NCBI GenBank assembly: GCA_900319645.1 | Contig: ONPG01000011.1 | Location: forward strand, 1 to 62,715 | Reading direction: 5' to 3' | DNA: 62,715 nucleotides | Origin: an uncultured Bacteroidales bacterium | GTDB lineage: Bacteria; Bacteroidota; Bacteroidia; Bacteroidales; Paludibacteraceae | Shown here: in pieces, positions 18,001 to 27,867 of the stretch | Layout: the number at the start of each line of letters is the position of its first letter | Position numbering within the stretch: the stretch's first letter is position 1 | Made by a program: the position numbers and the translations under genes | The notes under the pieces: model-generated | Databases searched by the model: none | What the model was told of the DNA's origin: nothing | The model's input: only the letters and a program-made list of their open reading frames with translations

Positions 18001-18330
18001 GGATAATAAGCCACATTGTGCAAATGCGTATTCTTTAATTGCTTCAAGTCCAGCTCCAAAGAAAATTTTATTTAGTTTTCTACAACCGAAAAAAGCCCGT
18101 CCACCTATAGATCTGACACTATCAGAAAATACTACATATTGGGGGTTATAATATGCCCATGGACCTTGATTTCCATAGGAATTCATATAGCCAGAACCAT
18201 TAATGTACAATGTGTCATTACTTATTGTCCATGTTAGATTTTCGCCACATGTACCAGAAGGATTGTCAGCATAAACCATCGTTACGCCTATTGCAAGTGC
18301 AATAATAAAAGATAGTGTTTTGAGTTTCAT
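15040..18330 (-). CDS. BspA-like leucine-rich-repeat surface protein with Listeria-Bacteroides repeats
   Basis: 1096 residues from ATG 18330. A GTG at 18375 would extend it by 15 residues, but the signal peptide MKLKTLSFIIALAIG begins at 18330. The bulk (about residues 50-840) is more than twenty LRR_5/BspA repeats of the form I-G-x-x-A-F-x-x-C-x-x-L-x-x-I-x-I-P. Two or three ~70-residue Listeria-Bacteroides repeats follow (ITFVDDNDTILISQEYEYG, ITFMNGDNVLSADLWDYG). The end is a short tail with QKTLRDGQILILRKDKIY, shared in style with two other surface proteins here. BspA-like proteins act in adhesion and binding. The gene is more AT-rich than its flanks, suggesting transfer. Structured element copy B lies directly upstream. 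Confidence 0.88.
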   Translation of the reverse strand: MKLKTLSFIIALAIGVTMVYADNPSGTCGENLTWTISNDTLYINGSGYMNSYGNQGPWAYYNPQYVVFSDSVRSIGGRAFFGCRKLNKIFFGAGLEAIKEYAFAQCGLLSELQIPNSVTHIDERAFKECSSLTSVTIGKNVTKFGNEIFMDCYKLKEIIWNVIDCEKVCDGYAYTKGYGIDMETGQQYSYDMYTFDIFQSTRPFINSVIIGNEVKRIPRCFCYKMEKLQQITIPQSVIDIDSEVFDGSGIYNTQANWENGVLYIGDCLIKANETVDGNYSIKTDTRLIADDAFYVCPNLQSVIGNENLRIIGDGAFESCTSLQSVTNIQKVIHIGSGAFGQCTGFVEFVLPDSLESLGSYAFAGCTGLTSISIPNKTKYIGSSAFESCRKLSSITLPESLDSICKTTFKECSSLLEVTIPNNMQSIGEAAFYNCDTLTRIHFGNNIINIDKNCFYSCNRLDSIILSPSTKTIGENAFASCSQLRFVRFNEGLETIGTSAFASCVVLDSLILPYTVYSIENGAFYACRKLEYVVLPDSLEMVRPYVFSGDTSIAEITFGEKMLWFDPFSFSDCKNIKIVHWNAVNFESSTSFQQIKDNKAQFLTFGKNVKHIPSYLSLFCAPHSVVIPSNVESIGKYAFSSSIDTVIWNPIRYPDIHTSSPFSSLIKHLEFGDDVERVPNYLCSGMSVDSIILPESILHIGRSSFADCTNLRYIYMPNALQSIDTLAFKGCSRLNVVTIPDNVKTIASNTFQNCTDLALIVFGKGIETIENSAFYGCWNMRYVEFPENVQTIEPWAFSGCTNINRIILHPTTPPICQNCALPNNVPTYIPCGTYDTYIQSDWANYQLQYSAASYTVNGKVQPNNSGYVQIENPGSICEAVRIEAIPYPGYYFVQWEDKVTDNPRYEDVSQDTTFTAIFAAQTFTITFVDDNDTILISQEYEYGATPIPPADPVKTGNEQYSYTFGGWSPQIVPVTTDAIYKATYNSIINKYTITFMNGDNVLSADLWDYGTTPIYAGAPPTRPNDEEYTYTFKGWTPEIVAVTMDATYFATYDASPIGEGVENVNVNGTDIQKTLRDGQILILRKDKIYTILGQEIQ

Positions 18331-18385
18331 ATTACCATTTATTAAGATACATAAAAAGTGTGAATTTCTTATCACTTACCAAGGT

Positions 18386-18586
18386 AGCCCTGCGACGGAA
18401 ACCTTTTCCACTTTAAGAAACTCACACTAATGTGTAAGCATCTATTATAGTGGAAAAGGCATACCTATATGCAGGTCGCCTTCACTGATTATTTCAGAGC
18501 TTTATATCCGTCAACTTTCGCAGGGCTTTCGGTAAAAGTGAAATAATAGCAATGCTTTGTTTATACGTAACGCAACGCTTTGCGCT
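18386..18586 (-). ncRNA. structured RNA element, copy B (leader of the BspA-like gene)
   Basis: Read on the minus strand it begins with hairpin AGCGCAA-AGCG-TTGCGTT (18586-18569) and a 41-nt linker. A nested hairpin is closed by a perfect 10-bp stem AGCCCTGCGA/TCGCAGGGCT (18518-18527 with 18386-18395). Inside are a perfect 11-bp stem CCTTTTCCACT/AGTGGAAAAGG and an apical CACA-TTAG-TGTG hairpin. The unpaired 5' side is about 60 nt, longer than in copies A and C. No own promoter was found, so it is probably transcribed with the 18621-19532 gene. Confidence 0.5.
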
Positions 18587-18620
18587 TAACCTTGCTTTTT
18601 TAGGTCAGCAAGAGACTATT

Positions 18621-19532
18621 TTAAGTATTCCTATTGAATAATTCTTTTTTATATGACTCGCTACAATAAGCCAAAGAAGCACGGAAATCTTCAGAATCCA
18701 AAAGGCCTTTTGTCAAGAATGTTAAATCAACATCAAAATCCTTTAGCATAGCGGAATGAATAAAATACAACACCAAGGCAACATTTGCGGATAATGGCTC
18801 GTATAAATCTTTATTGGCTGTCTCAATCGTTAAATTACTCATGCTTAATCCATGAACATGTTGAGACAAATAATCACAAAAGTCAGAATATAGACCATGA
18901 AACTTAGATGGAAGTAAATCATGCAATTCCGACCACTTATATCCCTTTGGATTCTCAAAACTCTTAAACTTCCAATTGCGTTGGAGTATCAATCTTTCTA
19001 TTAGACTTTTCCGAGATGTATAAATCTCTAAATTCTCTATCGCTTTAATGCAAAAATCTTTCGCCTGATTCAGATTATTCCTCATAAACGAAAGTTTCTG
19101 TGCAAGAAAGTTGTATTCCTTTTCTGTAATCTTATCTGTACGGTTAAGTGGATGTCTTGAATCAATGTCTAATTTCTGCGAAACTCCGTCTAAAATGTAC
19201 AAATAATGTCTTAATAGTACTTCTTCTTTATTTGCATGATAGATTAAGTGGTAAACAGAAATGCCGTCTAACAAACTTCGTAAAATAGATGATGCTACTA
19301 TATAATCTTGACATTCTTCTACAACCATTACATAAGTGCTTACGCTATGCATCAATTTTTCTAAAAGAAAAACTTTATATCCACGCAAGTCATTGATATT
19401 ATTGGAGGGATGTTTTTGTTTTAGTTGTTTTATCTCAAATCCAAATAATAACAAATACGCTTTTACTGCATTCATACTTGAGAATCCGAACATCTCAAGT
19501 TCCGGAATTGTTATTTTGGAAACTGATTGCAT
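18621..19532 (-). CDS. uncharacterised protein, possibly DUF5677-like
   Basis: 303 residues, all-alpha by appearance, with no signal peptide or membrane span. The phrase VEECQDYIVASSILRSLLDG (~72-91) is like the conserved core of DUF5677-type proteins (many such proteins have an E-x-x-R-S/L helix), but I cannot confirm the family. It is clearly lower in GC than the housekeeping genes, lies alone between two transcripts, and has its own promoter (19596-19626). It may be accessory or defence-linked; that is inference from composition and setting only. Confidence 0.55.
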   Translation of the reverse strand: MQSVSKITIPELEMFGFSSMNAVKAYLLLFGFEIKQLKQKHPSNNINDLRGYKVFLLEKLMHSVSTYVMVVEECQDYIVASSILRSLLDGISVYHLIYHANKEEVLLRHYLYILDGVSQKLDIDSRHPLNRTDKITEKEYNFLAQKLSFMRNNLNQAKDFCIKAIENLEIYTSRKSLIERLILQRNWKFKSFENPKGYKWSELHDLLPSKFHGLYSDFCDYLSQHVHGLSMSNLTIETANKDLYEPLSANVALVLYFIHSAMLKDFDVDLTFLTKGLLDSEDFRASLAYCSESYKKELFNRNT

Positions 19533-19595
19533 ATATAGTCTTTTTTCTTATGGTAGTAACTTGCGATCGGTTCGTTTAATATCCAAAATCGGGTG

Positions 19596-19626
19596 CAAAA
19601 TTACTACTTTTTTTTGACATATACAA
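19596..19626 (-). promoter_or_regulatory. Bacteroidota-type promoter for the 18621-19532 gene
   Basis: Minus-strand TTG (19624-19626), 20-bp spacer, TAATTTTG (19596-19603). The predicted leader is about 60 nt. Confidence 0.72.
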
Positions 19627-19923
19627 GTTTTGCTGCCGGAAACAACTAAATTTCTACATTTTTTGTAAACGAAGTCTGGAAAATTCCGCTTCAAAAATTT
19701 TGCTCTGAGACTTAAAGAATAGGAGGTTTATGGGTCAATTTGCAGGCGGCAACATGTTCTCTGCCTTGATAAATACAGAGTAAACGCGCATTTCAACCTT
19801 GTCAATGCTAATTTTGGGCTATTACGCGGTTCCCCAAGCCGCATACTACGCAATCCCAAACGTATTGATTATAACACGTTACGAGCAGCCAGCAAATTGC
19901 TCCCCATAAGTCCAAAACAACGA
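19627..19923. other. intergenic region without a recognised gene
   Basis: About 300 bp with imperfect inverted repeats (for example CGCGGTT and AAGCCGC around 19826-19845). One 19-codon minus-strand frame (around 19790-19735) is too short to support. I see nothing I can name. Confidence 0.3.
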
Positions 19924-19952
19924 GAGTGTGCCAATAGTTTTGACACACCCTC
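19924..19952 (-). terminator. terminator-like hairpin after the peptidase gene
   Basis: Imperfect inverted repeat GAGTGTGCCAA / TTGACACACCCTC, a diverged copy of the perfect one at 14990-15017. On the minus strand it follows the 20002-21042 gene and is trailed by GTTGTTTT. Confidence 0.55.
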
Positions 19953-19958
19953 ATTTCC

Positions 19959-20000
19959 TTTGTCCTTTGTCCTTTGTCCTTTGTCCATTGTCCTTTGTCC
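19959..20000. repeat. 7-bp tandem array (TTTGTCC)
   Basis: Six 7-bp units (five TTTGTCC and one ATTGTCC) end two bases before the stop codon of the peptidase gene. Read on the other strand the unit is GGACAAA, close to the TGGACAA unit at 43601-43684. Confidence 0.65.
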
Positions 20001-20001
20001 C

Positions 20002-21042
20002 TTACCTGACTCTAATCCGCTGACCTATTCGTAGCACGGACGTCTCTTTGATCTTGTTCAATCGGCATAGCTGTTTGACCGAAGTGCGGTAACGCTTGGC
20101 TATACCGGAGAGCGTGTCGCCGGACTTGACTTTGTACCATTGCATAGCAGCTTCTTCGGCACGCTGTTGCTTGATAGCTTTGATGCCGATCACATACTCG
20201 TCAGCGTGGCGGAGTTTGCCCGTCGAGAAATCAACGAACGTCTCCGGATCCATGGCGTTGCCCAAATAGCGGATCTCCAAATGCAAGTGGCTGCCTGTGG
20301 ATCGGCCTGTGTTACCACCCAAACCGATTACTTCGCCGCTGAACACTTTCTCGTATTCATCTACCATCGGACGGCTGAGGTGACCATAGATTGTCTCCAG
20401 TCCGTTTTCGTGACGGACTACCACATAATAGCCATAGCCGCGCGGATCCCAACCTACTATACGTACCTGACCGTCCCAAGCAGCACGGATTGAGTCTCCT
20501 ATCTGCACTTTGATATCCGTTCCTCGGTGCATCCTGTAACGTCTCCAGCCGTATTTGCTGGTCACGTAGCCCGGATGAGGAAGCGAGAATCCTTGCATAG
20601 GAATACGCACGTTGTCCTGCAAACTGTCAAACAGATTACCATAAGGATTAACGCGCGCGTCCGTCCATATATGCCGGTAAATACTATCCGCAGGATGGTT
20701 GACGGTATCGCCTACCATAAACTGGGGAGCAAGCTTGTAGATAACATCTCCGTTATTGGTGTGAACCACTAATTTGCTGGGCAGCAACTCCAGATCGCAG
20801 CCAATAAAGAGCGTGTCGTTCTGGAAATGGCTGGAGAGCCAATCAGGAATAGCGCCGGACTGCGACACATCCAACTCGTCCATCTCGTCGAGTTCGTCCC
20901 CTACTCCTTCGGCAAGTGTCGAGTCGATAGGTGGTTCCGGCATTTGCGCCAAAGGCGCCTGATTTGCAGGCGCCTTGGCGTAAACCGACAGACTAATACC
21001 CAGGCTGAAAACGATCAGCCCTAATGATAATCTTTTCCTCAT
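20002..21042 (-). CDS. M23-family peptidoglycan endopeptidase with C-terminal LysM
   Basis: 346 residues with a signal peptide ([22 protein letters not shown]). The M23 LytM domain covers ~145-265, with zinc motifs HRGTD (HxxxD) and HLHLE (HxH) both intact, so it should be an active metallo-endopeptidase rather than a degenerate NlpD/EnvC type. A LysM peptidoglycan-binding domain closes the protein ([20 protein letters not shown], ~300-346). It works in the periplasm in cell-wall cleavage. The start codon overlaps the stop of the EF-hand gene by 1 bp (TAATG), so it is in an operon with that gene and probably thrS. Confidence 0.9.
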   Translation of the reverse strand: MRKRLSLGLIVFSLGISLSVYAKAPANQAPLAQMPEPPIDSTLAEGVGDELDEMDELDVSQSGAIPDWLSSHFQNDTLFIGCDLELLPSKLVVHTNNGDVIYKLAPQFMVGDTVNHPADSIYRHIWTDARVNPYGNLFDSLQDNVRIPMQGFSLPHPGYVTSKYGWRRYRMHRGTDIKVQIGDSIRAAWDGQVRIVGWDPRGYGYYVVVRHENGLETIYGHLSRPMVDEYEKVFSGEVIGLGGNTGRSTGSHLHLEIRYLGNAMDPETFVDFSTGKLRHADEYVIGIKAIKQQRAEEAAMQWYKVKSGDTLSGIAKRYRTSVKQLCRLNKIKETSVLRIGQRIRVR

Positions 21043-22769
21043 TATTTGGCTTCCTCCTCAGCGGGTGTTTCAATAATGGATCCTGCCGCCTCAGCTGCTG
21101 CTTGCGGATCCACAGCCTGCTCTATCTGCTCGATAGTGGCAGGACGAGTGAGGTAACGGTAGATTCCCCATCCACCCAGACAGAGGATTGCAATAATACT
21201 GATGGTAAGCAACGTGGCTTGCCAGGGTTTCATATTTTTCTTCTTCTCAGCCAATGGGTCTTTCAGAAGTGGGAAACGAACCTGGTCGGTCAGCAGTCGT
21301 CCGAACAGCACGGAGATGAGTGCATCTGCGTTGACAGCCCAGCCGTTGGCGTTCAGCACGGGAGCCAGATTACGGCGACGCAGTTTCATCCAAGCCATGA
21401 CCATACTCGGACCGCTGATAACCAGCAGCAGGACAATAAACAGCAGCACGTATTGCCACCAAGTAAAACCGCTCATTCCCTTGGCTACTGCCACCAACGC
21501 CGAACCGATCATTCCTAACGCCATACCGATTGCAGCGAAGATACCGGCGAACTTGGCGATGTCGAAGGCTGGTTTCGGAGCGGCGTCGCCGCCTTTGGTT
21601 TTCTCCTCAATTCCGGCTGTCAGGTCGCCCATTACTTTCGAGTCTTTCTCGGCTGCGGACTTGTTGATACGCTCGGTAATCCAGTTGCCCAACTTGCGGT
21701 AAGGAGTCCAGAAAGCCTGACGGATAGAAATCGGGTTGTCGATGATCTTGGTCACAGTAGCGTCGTAGTCGTTGCCCGCGTTGTCGTAGAACACAGCGTT
21801 CTTGCCCACACTCAAGTTATTCACCTCGCCTTGCGTCATAGCGGCTGCTATCGTCATTTTCTTGCCTAATTTCTTGGAGTTGCACTCGCAGTAGATCAGG
21901 AAAATACCCGATTGCATAGCTTGCATATCGTGTTTGCTCATATCGTTGACACGGATACAGAGGTGGCAGGCACGTTGGTCGATAATAAGCGTACCGGCCT
22001 CGAACGAAGCGATGGTCTTCGGGTCGCGGTCATAGAAATCCTCCAGCGAAACAAAGTTACGCAGCACGCGGCAGAAATCACGATGCAGAATCAGCAGCTT
22101 GCGAAGCGGCGCATAAACGGCCTTGGCATCTGCCCAAGCCTTGGCATTTGCTTCCTCAGCAGCGGCTTTTGCGCCTTCCCACGCAGTTATCTGAGCACCC
22201 ATTTCCTCGAATTTCTTCTGCTCCATAGCGGGTTTCGGAGTATCTTCTGCTATCACGGCAAGACCGAGTTTCTGCAGTTTCTCCTGCTCGAAATAAGCGG
22301 CATACTCAGCCTGTTTGGCTTTGTAGGCGGCGATGACGTCGGCTTCCAGAGGAGCGGCAGGAACTACTTGTTCCTCCACACTCACGGCGGTGATAGCAGC
22401 ATCTACGTCTTCCAGCGTGACAGTCTCTTTGTCGCCGGCTACCTGTTTGGCTACTGCCAGAATGGCCTCGTCGGCTATCTCCGCTACAGCCACTTCGGCT
22501 TTCTGCTCGAACAGCGTGTCAGGGTTCTTGAGGGTTGCGCAAAGCCAATCAGCATTGCCAATCACCTCTTTCATGCGCAACATTCCGTCGCCGTCCGTGT
22601 CCATCAGTTTGAGGGTCTCTTCGTTAATCTCCAGGCCCACGGTCGGACACGAGAGAACGGTCCACATTTTCTTGTCCAGTTCGCCCAGATGGAGAATGTC
22701 TTCGCCCGACTGAATGCGAACGCGTGTTACGCCGCCTATACTGGCGAACGTCCAATTGTATTTAGCCAT
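21042..22769 (-). CDS. EF-hand-containing membrane protein of unknown function
   Basis: 575 residues. An EF-hand calcium loop [12 protein letters not shown] lies at ~58-69 with Asp/Asp/Asp/Glu ligands in canonical spacing. A long Ala/Glu-rich helical region (~80-230) follows, then a mixed domain. Three hydrophobic segments come after residue ~400 ([58 protein letters not shown]). The tail is acidic. There is no signal peptide; the N-terminal EF domain is probably cytoplasmic. I recognise it only as a Bacteroidales EF-hand protein of unknown role. It sits 20 bp after thrS and overlaps the M23 peptidase start. Confidence 0.65.
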   Translation of the reverse strand: MAKYNWTFASIGGVTRVRIQSGEDILHLGELDKKMWTVLSCPTVGLEINEETLKLMDTDGDGMLRMKEVIGNADWLCATLKNPDTLFEQKAEVAVAEIADEAILAVAKQVAGDKETVTLEDVDAAITAVSVEEQVVPAAPLEADVIAAYKAKQAEYAAYFEQEKLQKLGLAVIAEDTPKPAMEQKKFEEMGAQITAWEGAKAAAEEANAKAWADAKAVYAPLRKLLILHRDFCRVLRNFVSLEDFYDRDPKTIASFEAGTLIIDQRACHLCIRVNDMSKHDMQAMQSGIFLIYCECNSKKLGKKMTIAAAMTQGEVNNLSVGKNAVFYDNAGNDYDATVTKIIDNPISIRQAFWTPYRKLGNWITERINKSAAEKDSKVMGDLTAGIEEKTKGGDAAPKPAFDIAKFAGIFAAIGMALGMIGSALVAVAKGMSGFTWWQYVLLFIVLLLVISGPSMVMAWMKLRRRNLAPVLNANGWAVNADALISVLFGRLLTDQVRFPLLKDPLAEKKKNMKPWQATLLTISIIAILCLGGWGIYRYLTRPATIEQIEQAVDPQAAAEAAGSIIETPAEEEAK

Positions 22770-22789
22770 AACTATTGATTTTTAACGCA

Positions 22790-24760
22790 TTAATACTCAC
22801 TCATTTGTTTCTTCACTGTCTCGTTGATGAAATCAGCGAACTCTTGTATGGTCATCTGGCCCTTCTCTTCTGCGCCTTGCTGGCGAACGGACACAAGTCC
22901 TTGCTCAGCCTCTTTCTCGCCAACGATAAGCATGTACGGAATACGTTTGAGTTCGTTGTCGCGGATCTTGCGGCCGAGTTTCTCGTTACGGTCATCTACG
23001 ATCACGCGTACATCTTGTTGCTCAAGTATCTCTTTCACTTTCCATGCGTATTCGTTGCTCTTCTCCGAGATAGGCAGTACTACCGCCTGATCCGGTGTGA
23101 GCCACAGCGGGAACTTACCGGCGGTGTGCTCGATCAGCACAGCCACGAAACGCTCCATCGAGCCGAACGGCGCACGGTGAATCATCACCGGACGGTGTTT
23201 CTGGTTGTCCTCACCCGTGTATTCGAGTTCAAAACGCTCCGGCAGGTTGTAGTCAACTTGGATAGTACCCAACTGCCAGCGGCGGCCGATGGCATCTTTC
23301 ACCATAAAGTCCAGTTTCGGACCGTAGAATGCAGCCTCTCCGTACTCTACCTTTACCGGCAGGTTCTTCTCCTTGCAGGCATCGATGATGGATTGCTCAG
23401 CCATAGCCCATACTTCGTCCGAACCTACGTATTTCTCGTGGTTTTCCGGATCGCGGAGTGAGATCTGCGCCTCAAAGTTCTCAAAATCAAGAGCTTTGAA
23501 GATGATCTCGATGATCTCCATTACGCGGATAAACTCCTGTTTTACCTGGTCTTGACGGCAGAAAATATGTGCATCATCCTGCGTGAACGAACGTACACGG
23601 GTCAATCCGTGCAACTCACCCGACTGCTCGTAGCGATAAACAGTTCCGAACTCCGCACAGCGGAACGGCAGGTCTTTGTACGAACGGGGGCTATTCTTGT
23701 AAATAGCACAGTGGTGAGGGCAGTTCATCGGTTTCAGCAGATACACCTCGCCTTCTTCGGGAGTGGTGATCGGCTGGAACGAGTCTTTGCCGTAGTGGTC
23801 CCAGTGCCCGGAAGTGACATACAGGTTCTTCGATCCGATATGCGGAGTGATCACCTGCTGATAGCCGTAGCGTTTCTGGATTTTCTTGAGGAAATCCTCG
23901 AGACGCAAACGGAGTGCCGTTCCTTTCGGCAGCCAGATCGGCAGACCTTTGCCTACCATGTCGGAGAACATAAACAACTCCAACTCTTTGCCTATCTTAC
24001 GGTGGTCACGTTTCTTGGCTTCTTCCAGCAATGCAAGGTATTCGTCCAGCATCGCTTTCTTCGGGAACGAGATTCCGTAGATACGGGTCATCATCGGTCG
24101 TTTCTCGTCGCCACGCCAGTAAGCGGCTGCGCAAGACAGCACTTTGACGGCTTTGATCGGTTCGGTACTCAGCAAGTGCGGACCTTTGCACAGATCGGTA
24201 AAAGCGCCCTGTGTATAGGTCGTAATGTGTCCGTCCTCCAGTTCGCTGATGAGCTCGCATTTGTATGTCTGACCTTTGTCGCCGAAGGCTTTCAGAGCGT
24301 CAGCTTTGGCGATCGAGCGTTTCTGCAACTGCTCTTTCTTAGCGCGCAGTTCCATCATCTTGTTCTCGATGGCTGCGAAATCGCTGTCTTTGATCGTTAC
24401 ACCCTCGGGAGGCATTACGTCATAGTAGAATCCGTTCTCGATAGCGGGACCTATACCGAACTGTATGCCGGGATAGAGTTCCTGCAATGCCTCGGCCATA
24501 AGGTGCGACGAGGTGTGCCAGAACGCGTGTTTGGCTTCGTCGTCATCCCATTTATGCAGCTTGATAGCAGCATCGGTTGTGATCGGGGTGTTGAGTTCTA
24601 CGATTGTCCACTCGGGTTCATTGTTACCGGGTACTTGATTGACTGATGCGCAAAGAATATCTTGCGCCAAACGAGTGCTGATTGATTCAGCCACTTGGAG
24701 CGGAGTTACGCCGCTCTCATACTCACGGACTGATCCGTCCGGAAATTGAATTTTAATCAT
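22790..24760 (-). CDS. thrS: threonyl-tRNA synthetase
   Basis: 656 residues, a full-length class II enzyme. Domains in order: TGS (1-62, [18 protein letters not shown]), the editing domain with [11 protein letters not shown] (~81-91) and the zinc-type editing Cys/His set, the catalytic core with NCPHHCAIY (~347), [19 protein letters not shown] (motif 2) and [11 protein letters not shown] (motif 3), and an anticodon-binding domain (~550-650, [21 protein letters not shown]). It charges tRNA-Thr. The promoter is 66 bp upstream. The EF-hand gene and the M23 peptidase follow closely and are probably co-transcribed. Confidence 0.97.
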   Translation of the reverse strand: MIKIQFPDGSVREYESGVTPLQVAESISTRLAQDILCASVNQVPGNNEPEWTIVELNTPITTDAAIKLHKWDDDEAKHAFWHTSSHLMAEALQELYPGIQFGIGPAIENGFYYDVMPPEGVTIKDSDFAAIENKMMELRAKKEQLQKRSIAKADALKAFGDKGQTYKCELISELEDGHITTYTQGAFTDLCKGPHLLSTEPIKAVKVLSCAAAYWRGDEKRPMMTRIYGISFPKKAMLDEYLALLEEAKKRDHRKIGKELELFMFSDMVGKGLPIWLPKGTALRLRLEDFLKKIQKRYGYQQVITPHIGSKNLYVTSGHWDHYGKDSFQPITTPEEGEVYLLKPMNCPHHCAIYKNSPRSYKDLPFRCAEFGTVYRYEQSGELHGLTRVRSFTQDDAHIFCRQDQVKQEFIRVMEIIEIIFKALDFENFEAQISLRDPENHEKYVGSDEVWAMAEQSIIDACKEKNLPVKVEYGEAAFYGPKLDFMVKDAIGRRWQLGTIQVDYNLPERFELEYTGEDNQKHRPVMIHRAPFGSMERFVAVLIEHTAGKFPLWLTPDQAVVLPISEKSNEYAWKVKEILEQQDVRVIVDDRNEKLGRKIRDNELKRIPYMLIVGEKEAEQGLVSVRQQGAEEKGQMTIQEFADFINETVKKQMSEY

Positions 24761-24825
24761 AATTTTATAAACCTACAAATGTTTACGGCTTAGGGCACAC
24801 AAACGCCCATTCGCCAAATCGGCTA

Positions 24826-24856
24826 CAAAATTACTACAAATATTGCACATATGCAA
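24826..24856 (-). promoter_or_regulatory. Bacteroidota-type promoter for thrS
   Basis: Minus-strand TTG (24854-24856), 20-bp spacer, TAATTTTG (24826-24833). The leader of about 60 nt has no recognisable T-box; none is expected in this phylum. Confidence 0.72.
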
Positions 24857-24980
24857 ATAATCGGGCATTTTTTTTGAGAAAAGCGCGATTATTTGCATAT
24901 TTCCGGCAGGATGCGTACGTACATTCGGCGAGCCGCTGCCTGCAGGGAGGACCGAAGTTACTACAAACCTCCTCTCCCCG

Positions 24981-26201
24981 TTAATTCGAGTAGGCGTGCA
25001 ACCCGCCCAAAATCAGGTTCACTCCGAAATAGGTGAAAAGCACGAGCACAAACGCCACGATACAAGCGACATAATAGTGCACCGGTTTCTGTAGCCAAGG
25101 AATACTCCGCGTATGGATCATAAGCGCATAGACCATCAGCGTGACAAGCGCCCACACCTCTTTGGGATCCCAACCCCAGTAGCGTCCCCACGAGAGGTTA
25201 GCCCAGACGGCTCCGATAAAAACACCTATCGTGAGGCAGAAAACCGCCGGATAGAGCAGGATCTGCGCAAGGGTCTGCAAGCGCTTGGTCGTGGCGGGCG
25301 AACGGAGCATAAAAAGTCCCACTATTCCGATAATCATCATCGTGCCGAACAAAGTGTAAGCCATCATAATGACCGCCACATGGATGCCCAGCAGAGGTGT
25401 CTGCAACACGGGCAACAACGGCGGTTTGGGCGTCACGACTTTGGTCATCACCCACGCAAGCACGATAATAACTGCCGCCAACACTCCTACTCCCACCTTT
25501 CCTGCACGGGGCGAACGGTCTATCAGTTCGCGCCAGAGCACACGGAAATACGTGCCTCTTTGGAAGAAAAAGCCGATTATACTCAGCAGCAGCAAGGCGT
25601 AACCGGCATAAGTGACGCCGGTTCCCCAAGGGTCGTAACTATAGGCAAGAACCACACCGTTGAGGTCGCTGTCGTAATCGGATTGACAGAAACGGTAACC
25701 GTGGTAACGGAGCGGTTTGTTCATGCGGATCGTACCTTCGTCGATCGTAGTCTCCTCGCGGCTGCGGTCAAGCAGACGCAACTCGGTGATATAATCCACC
25801 GGTGTCTCGCCGTCTGCGGCATATACCACCTGAAAATCCCAAAGAAAAACCGACACCGACGATTCACTGTGTACGGTCTGTGCTTTGTCCGAACGCAGAT
25901 GCAGTTCGCCCTGCACACCCCATAGATGCGTAATCATCGCTCCGGCAAGGATCACGACAAACGAAAAATGAAGAAGAAAAGTGAACAGGTTCTCCCATCC
26001 TTTGGTTCGGAATATAGTAATCAGATAAGCCAGCCCGCTCACAGTTGCGAATGTCCAGAGCGCGATCGTCCAAGGCGCGGTATAGACATAACGCACGGCA
26101 AATGCAGTGCCGTAGATATGCTCTACGACACTGCCTGCTATCAGCAACAAAATGATAACTCCCATCAGGGAGAAACTAAACGGACGAAGAAAACGTTGCA
26201 T
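24981..26201 (-). CDS. cytochrome c biogenesis protein, short ResB-CcsA fusion
   Basis: 406 residues. The N-terminal half has four hydrophobic segments with a ~110-residue extracytoplasmic insert, as in ResB. The C-terminal half has six or so membrane helices and the tryptophan-rich heme motif WGWDPKEVWA (~340), with flanking His in GIHVAVIMMAY and MIHTRS, as in CcsA. System II proteins carry heme across the inner membrane and attach it to CxxCH motifs. The ResB part is much shorter than in typical fused CcsBA proteins. Its start overlaps the di-heme protein stop by 1 bp (TGATG), which links the assembly factor directly to its likely client. Confidence 0.85.
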   Translation of the reverse strand: MQRFLRPFSFSLMGVIILLLIAGSVVEHIYGTAFAVRYVYTAPWTIALWTFATVSGLAYLITIFRTKGWENLFTFLLHFSFVVILAGAMITHLWGVQGELHLRSDKAQTVHSESSVSVFLWDFQVVYAADGETPVDYITELRLLDRSREETTIDEGTIRMNKPLRYHGYRFCQSDYDSDLNGVVLAYSYDPWGTGVTYAGYALLLLSIIGFFFQRGTYFRVLWRELIDRSPRAGKVGVGVLAAVIIVLAWVMTKVVTPKPPLLPVLQTPLLGIHVAVIMMAYTLFGTMMIIGIVGLFMLRSPATTKRLQTLAQILLYPAVFCLTIGVFIGAVWANLSWGRYWGWDPKEVWALVTLMVYALMIHTRSIPWLQKPVHYYVACIVAFVLVLFTYFGVNLILGGLHAYSN

Positions 26202-27844
26202 CAGATAGCATTGATAAAGGCCACCACAGCGTCACGGTCTTCTTTAGGAAGCTCGTAGAATTTCTGGGTGGGATAATAAGCATCACTCTCTTCACTGTAG
26301 CCGTGCCACATGATTGCCTCGATGACGTTGCGAGCACGGGTGTCGTGCATACGAGCCTCGTAGGCGTCGCCCGTTGCCTTGCGGTGGAGACCGCGTCCCC
26401 ACAACGGAGTCGTTCTACACCAACCGGTGCGAATGTCGTTCGCCATGTGCAACTTATGCTGAACCATATCGGTGTAAGGCCAAATCTTCTGATTCGGGTA
26501 GCGTGGCAACTTGCCGTCTCCGGCACGGAAGAAGCCGTTCGGGTCACGTATCTCGTCTGCTCCCGTAGTCCAAGTGGGACGGTGGCAGTAGTCGCAACCT
26601 ATCTGCGTAAAAAGCTCTTTGCCGCGCAACACCTGTTTGTCGGTGACGTTACGAGCAGCCGGAACAGCCAGACCACGGTGCCAAACCATTACCTGCGTAA
26701 ACTCGTCGTCGGTCATCTCGGCTGGCAGGTCTTTGCTGGTCAGGAAATTATAGACGTTCTCCTGCATGTTTTCTCCCCACCATTCGGAGTGTTTCTTCTC
26801 CGGGTCGATTTGGGCGATATACTCCTCGAAACCGTCCTGAACGGACTTGTCCTTGCTGGCATACTCGGCATAGATCGTGCCGTTGAGATCGAGGTAATGG
26901 CTCTTGCGGTCGGAACGGGTGACGTTGGTGATGTTCCAGATGGCGTTCGCGCCCGCCGCGTCCTGCAACGGACCGCGCGTCAAAGCGTACGTGAAGCGCT
27001 TGGGACCCCATTGTGCATCGTTCTTGTAATAACCGCTGGTCTGGAAAGCGCCCTCATAGAAAGCAGGATTCAAACCGTTCTTGAGCTTACCGTCTGCCGC
27101 TTCTTTCTCATACTGGGCGATGATATCCTGGTCGGTGATGGCGTCCAAAAGACCCGTTCCGTACACGCCGATCGTGTTCTCTAATACAACGACATATCCT
27201 TCGCTCTCCAACAGACCGTCCGGATCGCGGTAGCCTTGGTTATACACATACACCGCCTCTTTCGGCATCTTGACCTCGGGGTAGCGCAACTCGTATTTCT
27301 CGCCGTCGGCGAACTGGTTGCCGTGTGCGTCGGTTGCGGTCTTCCACTCCACGGTGATCTTGTCCGGATCAAGCGGAGCGGGGAAAGGCTTGGCGCCGAA
27401 CAACTGCGGCATTCCTGCCAGCCAGGGCACATAGGCGTTGGTCGTCGGGTTATAAACCACCAGCAGCGTTCCGTTGCCTTGATCCTTGGCGTTATAAACA
27501 CCGGCAGGAACAGACGTTCCGTGGCTGTAGTTGGGGTGGCAGTGCTGGCACGACGAACGTACATACACCGGACCCAGACCGTGCTGGCGGCCGGAAGCGT
27601 TGGTCACGAAATCTTTCTCTGCGATGTTATCGCCTTGGGCGAAAGCCTGCCCCATTCCGGCATTTTCGGTAGCCGGTGTTGGTTGGCGGAAGGTCATCGA
27701 AGAGGTGTTGGTGGTCGTTCCTAACTTACCTCCGGTGTAGTACCAATCCGGCATCTCGGTCTCCGGTTCGGTGGACTCGCCTCCGCTCTTGCAGCCGGCT
27801 AACGCCACGGCGGCAAGTGCTATCCATAGAAATTGTTTTTTCAT
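26201..27844 (-). CDS. di-heme oxidoreductase (DHOR/DUF1111-like) c-type cytochrome lipoprotein
   Basis: 547 residues. The lipoprotein signal has the lipobox AVALAGC (Cys18). Two c-type heme sites are present: CQHCH near residue 99 and CDYCH at 417-421. GLGPVYVRSSCQHCHPNYSHG and the LWGRGLHRKATGDAYE region near the end fit the di-heme oxidoreductase family related to MauG and cytochrome c peroxidases. It is anchored facing the periplasm. It lies between imelysin (23-bp gap) and the CcsA-type assembly gene (1-bp overlap). In other bacteria such proteins accompany imelysins in iron-acquisition clusters, so a role in redox handling of iron is inferred. Confidence 0.85.
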   Translation of the reverse strand: MKKQFLWIALAAVALAGCKSGGESTEPETEMPDWYYTGGKLGTTTNTSSMTFRQPTPATENAGMGQAFAQGDNIAEKDFVTNASGRQHGLGPVYVRSSCQHCHPNYSHGTSVPAGVYNAKDQGNGTLLVVYNPTTNAYVPWLAGMPQLFGAKPFPAPLDPDKITVEWKTATDAHGNQFADGEKYELRYPEVKMPKEAVYVYNQGYRDPDGLLESEGYVVVLENTIGVYGTGLLDAITDQDIIAQYEKEAADGKLKNGLNPAFYEGAFQTSGYYKNDAQWGPKRFTYALTRGPLQDAAGANAIWNITNVTRSDRKSHYLDLNGTIYAEYASKDKSVQDGFEEYIAQIDPEKKHSEWWGENMQENVYNFLTSKDLPAEMTDDEFTQVMVWHRGLAVPAARNVTDKQVLRGKELFTQIGCDYCHRPTWTTGADEIRDPNGFFRAGDGKLPRYPNQKIWPYTDMVQHKLHMANDIRTGWCRTTPLWGRGLHRKATGDAYEARMHDTRARNVIEAIMWHGYSEESDAYYPTQKFYELPKEDRDAVVAFINAI

Positions 27845-27867
27845 TGTGTTGGTCGTTTAATAGTTAT

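Noticed and set aside
8303-18586. Elements B and C as invertible promoters
   Set aside because: The inverted repeats are nested and fold into one stem, and no promoter motif lies between them; inversion would leave most pairs unchanged.
19735-19795. Nineteen-codon minus-strand reading frame
   Set aside because: Too short, no promoter or coding signature.
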